Origin: CAYTRP01 sp964625145 | GTDB lineage: Bacteria; Sumerlaeota; Sumerlaeia; SLMS01; JAHLLQ01 | Length of the DNA stretch: 40,834 bases | Reading direction: 5' to 3' | Assembly (NCBI GenBank): GCA_964625145.1 | Contig: CAZVAQ010000010.1 | Coordinates: 1-40,834, forward strand | Made by a program: the position numbers and the translations under genes | Notes under the pieces: model-generated | The model's database searches: none | Seen by the model: the letters and a program-made list of their open reading frames with translations, nothing else | Told to the model about the DNA's origin: nothing | Part shown: one piece after another, positions 25,810 to 33,401 of the stretch | Layout: the number at the start of each line of letters is the position of its first letter | How positions within the stretch are numbered: the first letter of the stretch is position 1

Positions 25810-26097
25810 ATGCCGAACTACCAAGAGTTGTTCACCCGGCGGTTTGGGGGTGGGAAGAGAACCTACTACCTCGACGTGAAGCAGGACACCAACGGCGACA
25901 AGTACATCGTCATCAGCGAGAGCACCCGCAAGGACGGCGATCGCAAGATGCGCAACCGCGTCATGGTGTGGAAGGAGGACTTCCACTCCCTGTTCGAGTC
26001 CCTCCGGGAAATGAGCGAATTCCTCGGCGACGAGATCGTCGCCTACGAGGATGAAGAAGAGGAAGACCTGCCTCTTTACGAGGAGACCCACCCCTGA
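25810..26097 (+). CDS. DUF3276/PUR-alpha-like nucleic-acid-binding protein, 95 aa
   Basis: The small basic-then-acidic protein has GKRTYYLDVKQDTNGDKYIVISESTRK, the PUR repeat pattern, then RNRVMVWKEDFHSLFESLREM and an acidic tail (EDEEEEDLP). Bacterial PUR-alpha relatives such as Borrelia BpuR bind single-stranded DNA or RNA. The start at 25810 has a G-rich stretch 9 nt upstream. It stands alone between two strong terminators, suggesting high and independent expression. Confidence 0.85.
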   Translation: MPNYQELFTRRFGGGKRTYYLDVKQDTNGDKYIVISESTRKDGDRKMRNRVMVWKEDFHSLFESLREMSEFLGDEIVAYEDEEEEDLPLYEETHP

Positions 26098-26129
26098 CGT
26101 CACCGCGCTGACGCGGATCCCCTGACTCA

Positions 26130-26160
26130 GGGTGGAGAGCGGCCCGAAAGGGCTCGACCC
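26130..26160 (+). other. Hairpin in the 3' untranslated region
   Basis: GGGT (26130-26133) pairs with ACCC (26157-26160), GAG with CTC and CCC with GGG around a GAAA tetraloop, with an internal loop. It lies between the DUF3276 stop and its terminator, so the transcript's 3' end is strongly structured. Confidence 0.4.
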
Positions 26161-26176
26161 TCATGCTCACTTCGGC

Positions 26177-26235
26177 GAGCCTCGCCTTCACACTTTCCCA
26201 ACGGTCGGTGTGAGGGCGGGGCTCTCTTCTTTGTC
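26177..26235 (+). terminator. Strong rho-independent terminator
   Basis: A 17-bp stem (26177-26193 with 26208-26224, two G-U pairs) closes a 14-nt loop; a pyrimidine-rich TCTCTTCTTTGT tail follows. It would end the DUF3276 transcript before the SAM hydrolase gene. Confidence 0.8.
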
Positions 26236-26264
26236 CCCGCTTCGCACCGGTGGCGGAGGATGTC

Positions 26265-27077
26265 ATGAAGCCCATCTTTCTCCTCACGGATTTTTCGGAC
26301 AAGGACGTCTATGTCGGAGTGGTCAAGGCGGTGATCCAGCGCCTGGCGCCCGGGGCGCCGGTGATCGATCTGTGCCATCAGGTTCCGCCGTTCGACGTCA
26401 GGGGCGGAACCATTCGTCTGGAGGACGCGTGGCCGTACCTGCCGCGACCCTGCGTGGTGTGTGCGATTGTTGACCCGGGCGTGGGGAGCCAGCGTCGCGG
26501 GCTGATAGCCTGTTGCGAGCACCACACGTTGATCGCGCCGGACAATGGGTTGTTGTCGCCATGGCTCAAGCGGGCGGAGTTCGTCCGCGAGCTCATTGCC
26601 GACGAGGACATCCAGCCCCATGCATCGGCGACGTTTCACGGGCGCGATGTCTTTGCCCCCGCGGCGGCAAAGATCGCCCGGGGCGATTACCTGCAGAGCT
26701 TCTCGAGGGAGCTCGACTCGCCGCCGGTCATCAACGACAACCTGCTTCCATGGATTGACGAGCACCAGAACCTGCACCTGAACGTCGTGGCCACCGATGT
26801 CTTTGGCAATGTGGCGCTGAATCTGCGGCGGGAGGACGTTGCCTCGCTGTATCCCTGGCTGGAGGAGGAAGTTGTCGAGCTGCATGTGGGCTCGCACCGG
26901 ATCAACCGGCTGTCGCGGTCGTTCAGTGATGTGCCGCCGGGCAAGCCACTGATGCTGTGGAACTCGGCCGACCGGCTGGAGGTCGCCGTGTGCGAGGGGA
27001 ATGCGCAGCAGGCTTTCGCCTTGCGGATTGGCGATGGGGTTCTCCTCTCTCGAACCAAGCGCGTGTCGGGGGCTTGA
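26265..27077 (+). CDS. SAM hydrolase (DUF62/SAM hydroxide adenosyltransferase), 270 aa
   Basis: The family motifs are plain: IFLLTDFSDKDVYVGVVKAV at the N-terminus, IDLCHQVPPFDVRGG, AIVDPGVGSQRRGL and APDNGLLSPW. Such enzymes convert SAM plus water to adenosine and methionine; a few relatives are chlorinases or fluorinases. Without the halogenase loop residues verified, hydrolase is the default. GGAGGA lies 4 nt before the ATG at 26265. RibF follows after 62 bp. Confidence 0.93.
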   Translation: MKPIFLLTDFSDKDVYVGVVKAVIQRLAPGAPVIDLCHQVPPFDVRGGTIRLEDAWPYLPRPCVVCAIVDPGVGSQRRGLIACCEHHTLIAPDNGLLSPWLKRAEFVRELIADEDIQPHASATFHGRDVFAPAAAKIARGDYLQSFSRELDSPPVINDNLLPWIDEHQNLHLNVVATDVFGNVALNLRREDVASLYPWLEEEVVELHVGSHRINRLSRSFSDVPPGKPLMLWNSADRLEVAVCEGNAQQAFALRIGDGVLLSRTKRVSGA

Positions 27078-27139
27078 GTCCCGTCGGCCCTTCATCGCAC
27101 CTACGCCCAAATCCTTTGCGAAATCCATCAGTCCACTCC

Positions 27140-28102
27140 ATGCCGCCCATCTTCTTCGAGGACCTCGAATCGCTGACGCTCCCCGATGATGGCGTGCCCA
27201 GCCATGTCGCCGTGGGGACTTTCGATGGTCTGCACCGCGGGCATCAGGAACTGATCGGCCACGTGGCGGCGGAGGCACTGGAGCATGGCGGGCGTTCGTT
27301 GGTGTTCACGTTTCGGAATCATCCGCGGTCGGTGGTGGATCCGGGCCACTGCCCGCCATTGCTGACGCCTTGGCCGCTGAAGAAGCGCCTGCTGCAGCGC
27401 CTGCCGGTGAATGGCGTGATCGCGGTGGAGTTCACGCCGGCCCTTGCCATGATCGAGGCGGAGGATTTTATTCGCGAAGTATTGGTGGACCGTTGCCGCG
27501 CGTGCAGCATACACAGCGGGTCGAACTTCCGATTTGGCCACAACAAGCGCGGCAACGCGGAGTTGCTGCGGCAATTGGCGGGCGAACTGGACTACGAGTA
27601 TCGCAGCATGACCTTTGTCGAGGTGGAGAACGATGTGATCAGCAGCACGCGCGTGCGGCGTCTGCTGCACGAAGGCCATGTGGGGGAGGCCGCGCGGTTG
27701 CTGGGCCGGCCCCATCAGGTGGCTGGCACGGTCGTGTCCGGAGATCGTCTGGGCCGCACGATCGGATTTCCCACGGCGAACCTGGCGCCGGAGCGCGAGG
27801 GTTTTCTCCCCGCCGATGGCGTGTATGCGGTCGCGGTGGCGATCGGCGAGGAGGCGCATTGCCTCCCCGGCATGATGAACATTGGCTGGCGGCCAACGGT
27901 TGGCGGGCGCCAGCATCGCGCAGAGGTGCATCTGTTGGATTGGAGTGGAGAGCTGGGCGGCTGCACCTTGACGGTCCTCTTCGTCGAGCGCCTGCGTGAT
28001 GAGCAGAAGTTTGCAGGTCTGGAGGAGCTGAAGGCGCAATTGGCCCGCGATCGTGTCAGCGCCCATGCGGTGTTGTCCGGGCGGGAGTTCATCGCGAGCT
28101 AG
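27140..28102 (+). CDS. ribF: Bifunctional riboflavin kinase/FAD synthetase, 320 aa
   Basis: The N-terminal nucleotidyltransferase has AVGTFDGLHRGHQEL (HxGH-type) and SSTRVRRLL. The C-terminal kinase has DRLGRTIGFPTANL and LPGMMNIGWRPTVGG. The length is typical. The enzyme converts riboflavin to FMN and FMN to FAD. It is usually beside truB, rpsO or rbfA, but here it lies between a SAM hydrolase and a glycosyltransferase. No good ribosome-binding site precedes 27140. Confidence 0.95.
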   Translation: MPPIFFEDLESLTLPDDGVPSHVAVGTFDGLHRGHQELIGHVAAEALEHGGRSLVFTFRNHPRSVVDPGHCPPLLTPWPLKKRLLQRLPVNGVIAVEFTPALAMIEAEDFIREVLVDRCRACSIHSGSNFRFGHNKRGNAELLRQLAGELDYEYRSMTFVEVENDVISSTRVRRLLHEGHVGEAARLLGRPHQVAGTVVSGDRLGRTIGFPTANLAPEREGFLPADGVYAVAVAIGEEAHCLPGMMNIGWRPTVGGRQHRAEVHLLDWSGELGGCTLTVLFVERLRDEQKFAGLEELKAQLARDRVSAHAVLSGREFIAS

Positions 28103-28147
28103 CGCGGGTCGCTGTCCGCGAAGTCACTGGAGAGGCAGTTGGCAACG

Positions 28148-29326
28148 ATGAGCGAGCTGATGTCGCGGCCATTGCGCTGGGTGCTGCTGGAGAACACGCC
28201 ATGGCGCCATGCCATCCGGCTGCCGGGCCATCACATGGCGCGCTGGTTGGCGGATCGCGGGCACACGGTGGCGTACGTCGCACCGCCGGTTTCGCCGTGG
28301 CATTTCCTCTCGCCCTCGCATCGCCACATGGCGCGCACGCGCTGGCGTATGGATGGGGCGCTGGGCACATGGCGCAACGAGCGCCTGTTCACCGCCACGC
28401 CGCGCACATGGATGCCCATCAACCGCCAATGGCCGTTTGACAGCGCGCTGTGCTGGAACGCCATCGAATCGGCGACGGGGCCGCGGTTTTCCGAAGTGCT
28501 TCGCGAGGCGGGTTTCGAGCGGCCCGATGTGGTGGTGATGCACAACATGCTGCTGCCGCACCTGCCGGCGCTGCTCTCGCCGCGCTTGTTCGTCTTTCGC
28601 CTGGAGGATGACATAGCGGGATTCCCGGCCATGCCGCGCATCGTGGTCAGGCGCAGCCCGCGCCTGATGGCGGAGGCGGATTTGGTGACGCATTCGGCCA
28701 TCCAATCGGACCTGCGCGCACGTTCTGCAGGGGCCCGCAACCTGATGTTTTTCCCTAATGGCGTGGACACGGGGCGCTTTGCCCGTCCGGAGGAAATGCC
28801 TTCGCGACCGACGGATCTGCCGGATGGCCCCGTCGCCATCTTCGTCGGTGCCTTGTCGTCGTGGTTTGACCGGGAGTTGTTGTCGGAGACCGCGCGGCGG
28901 TTGCCGCATTGGAACTTTGTCCTTGTTGGCCCCGCCGACGCGGGCTTTCGCCGCTTTCGCGAGAACCCTAACGTTCATCTGCTCGGGCCGAAGCTGCAGG
29001 AGAATGTCCCGCGCTACCTATGGCATTCGGACGTGGGCATCATCCCCTTCAAGCGCCAACCGGTGGTGGAGTGCTTCTGCCCGCTCAAGTTGTTCGAATA
29101 CATGGCCGCGGGCCTGCCCACGGTCTCGCGCCGCTGGACGGAGATGACCATGCTGTGCAGTCCGGCGCGGTTGGTGGACACCGCCGATCAGTTTGCAGCC
29201 GCCCTGGAAGACGCGCGCGAGAAGGCCGCCGCAGAGCGTGAGGGCAATGTTGCCTGGGCGCGGCAATACGATTGGGACAACCTGTTCGAGCGGTTCGTCG
29301 CGCGTGTACAGGGGATGCTCGTTTGA
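28148..29326 (+). CDS. Glycosyltransferase (GT4/GT-B-like), 392 aa
   Basis: The N-terminal Rossmann half starts LPGHHMARWLADRGHTVAYVAPP. The C-terminal half has GPVAIFVGALSSWFDRELL, WNFVLVGPAD, NVHLLGPKLQENVPRYLWHSDVGI and PLKLFEYMAAGLPTVS, the E-x7-E-like donor-binding region. It is a soluble or peripheral sugar transferase for cell-surface glycan. ATG at 28148 is preferred; a TTG at 28139 is the alternative. Donor and acceptor are unknown. Confidence 0.87.
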   Translation: MSELMSRPLRWVLLENTPWRHAIRLPGHHMARWLADRGHTVAYVAPPVSPWHFLSPSHRHMARTRWRMDGALGTWRNERLFTATPRTWMPINRQWPFDSALCWNAIESATGPRFSEVLREAGFERPDVVVMHNMLLPHLPALLSPRLFVFRLEDDIAGFPAMPRIVVRRSPRLMAEADLVTHSAIQSDLRARSAGARNLMFFPNGVDTGRFARPEEMPSRPTDLPDGPVAIFVGALSSWFDRELLSETARRLPHWNFVLVGPADAGFRRFRENPNVHLLGPKLQENVPRYLWHSDVGIIPFKRQPVVECFCPLKLFEYMAAGLPTVSRRWTEMTMLCSPARLVDTADQFAAALEDAREKAAAEREGNVAWARQYDWDNLFERFVARVQGMLV

Positions 29327-29335
29327 CGAGTGATC

Positions 29336-29671
29336 TCACGCGTCCCAGACGAGCAACACCCCCCAATTGTCGCACACCGGGTCNNNNNNNNNNNNNNNNN
29401 NNNNNNNNNNNNNNNNNNNNNNNNNNNNNNNNNNNNNNNNNNNNNNNNNNNNNNNNNNNNNNNNNNNNNNNNNNNNNNNNNNNATCGTCGTGGTCATGCC
29501 GATGACGCGTTCGCCGTCGAGCATGACAAACTGCCCCTCCGGGAACAGCTCGATGTGCTTGCGGTAATGCGGAGCCTTCAGGCGCTCTTCATCACGAAGC
29601 GTGGGAAAGACCACCCGCTGCAGCTCTTCGAGCGGCTCGGCATGATGGGGGCGGGTTGGAGAGAGGAGCAT
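29336..29671 (-). CDS. GNAT acetyltransferase (YhcX-type), interrupted by assembly gap
   Basis: Before the gap: PLEELQRVVFPTLRDEERLKAPHYRKHIELFPEGQFVMLDGERVIGMTT, typical of the GNAT proteins found beside or fused to nitrilases. After the gap: DPVCDNWGVLLVWDA, which resembles the family's C-terminal strand. The family is about 200 aa, so roughly 130 residues are missing and the gap is really nearer 390 bp than 100. Start ATG at 29671 lies in heptamer repeats and has no ribosome-binding site. A nitrilase-like gene lies 1 kb away, past a toxin-antitoxin cassette. Confidence 0.68.
   Translation of the reverse strand: MLLSPTRPHHAEPLEELQRVVFPTLRDEERLKAPHYRKHIELFPEGQFVMLDGERVIGMTTTXXXXXXXXXXXXXXXXXXXXXXXXXXXXXXXXXXDPVCDNWGVLLVWDA
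29384..29483. other. Assembly gap (100 N) inside GNAT gene
   Basis: Exactly 100 N. Coding comparison suggests the true gap is several hundred bases. Confidence 0.97.
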
Positions 29672-29707
29672 GGGAGAAGGGAAGGATGAAGGCGGAAGGA
29701 TGAATGA
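29663..29707 (-). repeat. Degenerate TTCATCC heptamer tandem repeat
   Basis: On the minus strand TTCATCA, TTCATCC, TTCCGCC, TTCATCC and TTCCCTT run head to tail in 7-nt register. The array spans the GNAT start and the gap to the toxin gene. Confidence 0.6.
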
Positions 29708-29720
29708 TGAAGAGTGGAGT

Positions 29721-30095
29721 TCAGGAGGCGGAGGGACCAATCCATCGGCCTTTGCGAATGCGATTCTCATCAACCACGACAAATCTCGAACTTGTTAGTT
29801 GGCTTTCGAGCTCCGCAGCTGCTTTCAGGATTCTATCAACGATCTGTGAGATTGGCATGATCGGAAGTCTCAGAAGTATGAGGCCACATTCCCCCAATGC
29901 CTCCTCAAATCTCTTATCTCCGAAGTCCTTGTCAAAGGTCAGCAGAATACGTTGCTCACGTCCACAGGCGTCGGCCAACGCATCATCGGTACACCCCTCG
30001 AGCCTCTCCTGATAGACGGTCTCACAGTCCCATCCCAATCCATTCAGGGCGGTCGCCACTTCGACGGGAACATTCTCGTCAATTTTCGCGAGCAC
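29721..30095 (-). CDS. DUF5615 PIN-like toxin, 124 aa
   Basis: The protein begins LAKIDENVPVEVATALNGLGWD, then TDDALADACGREQRILLTFDKDFGD and CGLILLRLP, the DUF5615 layout with acidic residues (DEN near the start; D-x-D-F in the middle) of PIN-fold RNases. It is predicted to be the toxin of a VapBC45-like module. Translation starts with GTG at 30095, 3 nt after the antitoxin stop. Confidence 0.87.
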   Translation of the reverse strand: MLAKIDENVPVEVATALNGLGWDCETVYQERLEGCTDDALADACGREQRILLTFDKDFGDKRFEEALGECGLILLRLPIMPISQIVDRILKAAAELESQLTSSRFVVVDENRIRKGRWIGPSAS

Positions 30096-30098
30096 GGC

Positions 30099-30359
30099 CT
30101 ACACCGCCTCGGCGGGCAGGTCGGATTGGGGCATCTCCGCCAATGCATGTCGCGCTGCAAAGGCAACGACCTGATTCAGGTGCTCCCGTGTCACGGATGG
30201 GTAGGAGGCGATGATTGTCTCAAACGAATCTCCCGCTGAGAGGATCTGCAGGATGAGCCAAACCGGCACCCTTGTGCCCTTCAGCGAGAGCTTTCCTCCG
30301 AGGATGTCCGGGACCCGAACAAGGAGGGGGAAATCTGTGGTGCTCATGGAGTCAATCAT
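30099..30359 (-). CDS. DUF433 antitoxin 2, 86 aa
   Basis: GGKLSLKGTRVPVWLILQILSAGDSFETIIASYPSVTREHLNQ is the DUF433 helix-turn-helix pattern of VapB45-type antitoxins. It overlaps antitoxin 1 by 8 nt (ATGATTGA) and precedes the toxin by 3 nt. An internal ATG at 30347 is a shorter alternative. Confidence 0.87.
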   Translation of the reverse strand: MIDSMSTTDFPLLVRVPDILGGKLSLKGTRVPVWLILQILSAGDSFETIIASYPSVTREHLNQVVAFAARHALAEMPQSDLPAEAV

Positions 30360-30555
30360 GTCTGTTAGCTGCCCTCCATCTGTAAGTCGCGCGGACCTGC
30401 TCAGCCGTGAGTGACGGAAAGCTCTTGAGGATGGCCTCCATGGAGTCGCCTTCGGCCAGTGAGGCTAGAACCGTCTCTAAGGTCACGCGAGTTCCCTTGA
30501 AGACAAGCCTCCCCCCCACGATTTCCGGGTCTGATGTCAGCCATTCGCGATCCAT
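30352..30555 (-). CDS. DUF433 antitoxin 1, 67 aa
   Basis: A second, shorter DUF433 protein (GGRLVFKGTRVTLETVLASLAEGDSMEAILKSFPSLT) heads the operon. An excellent ribosome-binding site (AAAGGAGG, 5 nt before ATG 30555) shows it is a real gene although it is short. It differs clearly from antitoxin 2, so this is not a recent duplication. Confidence 0.85.
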   Translation of the reverse strand: MDREWLTSDPEIVGGRLVFKGTRVTLETVLASLAEGDSMEAILKSFPSLTAEQVRATYRWRAANRHD

Positions 30556-30585
30556 GAGAACCTCCTTTATCCGCAATCTTCCGGT

Positions 30586-30614
30586 TGCATACCCCCGCTC
30601 CCCGTCGCCATCAA
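30586..30614 (-). promoter_or_regulatory. Candidate promoter of the toxin-antitoxin operon
   Basis: On the minus strand TTGATG (30614-30609) and TATGCA (30591-30586) are separated by 17 bp, about 30 bp before the first antitoxin. It is a fair sigma70-like match, unverified. Confidence 0.4.
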
Positions 30615-30654
30615 GCCCGAGTTGATTTGATCCGAGAGGAAACCTGACACCACC

Positions 30655-31530
30655 ATGGCCTTGAAGTCCCGCCCCGTCACGATTGGATTGGTCCAGCACG
30701 CGTGCAGCGACGACCTGGACGGCAACGTCCGCAAGACAATCGATGGCATCCGCGAAGCCGCCCGGCGCGGCGCGCAGATCGTCTGCACGCAGGAGCTGTT
30801 TCGGTCCCGTTATTTCTGCCAGAGCGAGACGCATGACTTTTTCGACCTGGCGGAGGAAATCCCGGGGCCGACGACGCAGCAATTGGCGGACGTCGCCAGG
30901 GAAGCGGGCGTCGTCGTGGTCGGTTCGCTCTTCGAGCGGCGCACGGCAGGCATCTATCACAACACGGCGGTCGTGCTGGATGCCGATGGAACCTACCTGG
31001 GCAAGTACCGCAAGACGCACATCCCGGACGATCCTCTCTTCTATGAGAAGTTCTATTTCACGCCCGGCGATCTGGGTTATCGCGTGTTCAAGACGAAGTT
31101 CGCGACCATCGGCGTGTTGATCTGCTGGGACCAGTGGTATCCGGAGGCTGCACGCCTGACGGCGCTGAAGGGGGCGGAAATTCTCTTCTACCCAACAGCG
31201 ATCGGTTGGCACCAGGACGAGAAGGAGACCTACGGCACCGACCAGCACACGGCGTGGGAGACGATCCAGCGCGGGCATGCGGTCGCCAACGGCCTGTACG
31301 TTTGTGCGGCGAACCGCGTTGGCCGCGAGGGGACGGTGCAGTTCTGGGGCCAGAGCTTCGTCTCCGGACCCATGGGGCAATTGCTGCACCGGGCGGAGGA
31401 CACGGCGGAGCAGGTCATCGTGCAGCAGATCGACCTGGCGCAGGTGGAGGTGACGCGGCGGCACTGGCCGTTCCTGCGCGACCGCCGCATTGATAACTAC
31501 GAGGGGCTGACACAGCGGTTCCTCGACTAA
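30655..31530 (+). CDS. aguB: N-carbamoylputrescine amidase-like carbon-nitrogen hydrolase, 291 aa
   Basis: Nitrilase-superfamily catalytic triad: E47 (CTQELF), K120 (KYRKTHIP) and C157 (LICWDQWYPEAAR). The close match to AguB-like features (DDPLFYEKFYFTPGD, TAIGWHQDEKE, NRVGREG) suggests N-carbamoylputrescine amidase, giving putrescine. Agmatine deiminase (aguA) is not in the window. Beta-ureidopropionase is an alternative. It is divergent from the toxin-antitoxin operon. Confidence 0.9.
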   Translation: MALKSRPVTIGLVQHACSDDLDGNVRKTIDGIREAARRGAQIVCTQELFRSRYFCQSETHDFFDLAEEIPGPTTQQLADVAREAGVVVVGSLFERRTAGIYHNTAVVLDADGTYLGKYRKTHIPDDPLFYEKFYFTPGDLGYRVFKTKFATIGVLICWDQWYPEAARLTALKGAEILFYPTAIGWHQDEKETYGTDQHTAWETIQRGHAVANGLYVCAANRVGREGTVQFWGQSFVSGPMGQLLHRAEDTAEQVIVQQIDLAQVEVTRRHWPFLRDRRIDNYEGLTQRFLD

Positions 31531-31581
31531 GTAGTTCCATGGCGGGTGAGTTTGACATGTTTGTGCTGTTGAAGGCGGTTT

Positions 31582-31623
31582 CGGCCGGCTCCGGATACCC
31601 GAAGGGGGGGAAGAAGCCGGCCG
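31582..31623. terminator. Perfect 9-bp inverted repeat downstream of the amidase gene
   Basis: CGGCCGGCT (31582-31590) pairs with AGCCGGCCG (31615-31623) around 24 nt. It lies 50 bp after the amidase stop. No T tract follows, so it may be a rho-dependent or structural end. Confidence 0.35.
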
Positions 31624-31629
31624 TTCGCA

Positions 31630-31664
31630 TTGGCCTTGACCGCCGCGATTTTTAGTATAGGCTA
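31630..31664 (+). promoter_or_regulatory. Candidate promoter and operator of the metal ABC operon
   Basis: TTGGCC (31630-31635) and TAGTAT (31653-31658) are separated by 17 bp. TAGTATAGGCTA (31653-31664) is a partial dyad overlapping the -10, as expected for a metal-responsive repressor such as a DtxR relative. No regulator gene is adjacent. Confidence 0.4.
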
Positions 31665-31739
31665 CAAATCGACGCCATGGGTGGCCTTGCCCGCCCGGCG
31701 CCGAAACAATTCCACGATCCGGTGCAGTTCCTTCCCCCC

Positions 31740-32719
31740 ATGAATTCGCTCCTACGTTTCCTTGCCATCTCCGCCTGTTTCATCCTGACACTGTCCGCCT
31801 GCTCCGATCCGTCCCCGGCCAGCAACGCCGAGGATCGAAACTCCGGCGCTTACGACGTCGTCGCCACCACCGGCATGATCGGCGACATTGTGCGTCATGT
31901 CGCGGGCGACGCCGCGAACGTCGTCGTGCTGATCGGGCCTGGCACGGACCCGCACATCTTTGTCCCCTCGCGCGATGACCTGAGGGTACTGGCCAGCGCG
32001 GACATCATCTTCACGAATGGTCTTCACCTCGAAGGGCGCATGAACGACGTGCTGGAGCGCTTGTCCAGCACGCGCCCCGTGCATCCGGTGACGAACCTGT
32101 TGCCGCAGGAGTATCTGCTTCTTGACGAGAAGGGCCAGGCCACCGACCCGCACGTGTGGATGGATGTGCAGGGCTGGATCAAGGCGACGGAGGCCGTCGC
32201 GCAGGCATTGGCGGAGTTTGACGACAAGAATGCCGACCAGTACCAAACCAACGCGGGCGATTACATCCGCCAACTGGAGGAACTGGATGCGTACGCGCGG
32301 CAAACGTTGGCGACCATACCGGCGGAGCAGCGCATTCTGGTGACAGCGCACGACGCGTTTCGCTACATGGCACGCGCATACGAGTTCGACGTCCACGGCA
32401 TCCAGGGCATCTCCACGGCCTCAGAAGCCGGGTTGCTGGACATCAACCGGTTGGTGGATATGATCGTGCTGCGCCGCATCCCGGCGGTGTTTCCGGAAAG
32501 CACCATCGCCGACCGCAATGTGCGCGCCTTGGTCGAAGGCGCCGCATCGCGAGGCCACCAGGTGAAGGTCGGGCCCTATCTGTTCTCCGATGCGATGGGC
32601 ACTGCGGGCACGTACGAAGGCACGTACATCGGCATGATCGACCACAATGTGACGTCCATCACGCGCGCGCTTGGTGGTGAAGCACCCGAGCGCGGGCTTC
32701 ACGGAAAGCTTGGATCGCC

Positions 32720-32723
<4 letters not shown>
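31740..32723 (+). CDS. Zn/Mn ABC transporter solute-binding lipoprotein (TroA/ZnuA family), 327 aa
   Basis: The signal ends in lipobox LSAC with C21. Metal ligands align as H72 (GTDPHIF), H138 (TDPHVW), H204 (VTAHDAF) and D284 (LFSDAMG), the His-His-His-Asp set of TroA and zinc-binding relatives. The His-rich loop of ZnuA is absent, which fits a TroA-like Zn or Mn protein. It overlaps the ATPase gene by ATGA. A start at 31677 is possible but the 31740 start opens the signal peptide. Confidence 0.92.
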
Positions 32724-33285
<562 letters not shown>

Positions 33286-33385
33286 NNNNNNNNNNNNNNN
33301 NNNNNNNNNNNNNNNNNNNNNNNNNNNNNNNNNNNNNNNNNNNNNNNNNNNNNNNNNNNNNNNNNNNNNNNNNNNNNNNNNNNNN
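33286..33385. other. Assembly gap (100 N) between ATPase and permease genes
   Basis: Exactly 100 N. It hides the ATPase C-terminus and perhaps the true start of permease 1. A heptamer repeat array begins 46 bp downstream. Confidence 0.97.
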
Positions 33386-33401
33386 GTTTGAAAGTGGCAC
33401 C

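Noticed and set aside
33286..33401. The short tail after the 33286 gap as the end of the ATPase
   Set aside because: With an unknown gap length the frame is arbitrary, and the two residues before the stop carry no information.
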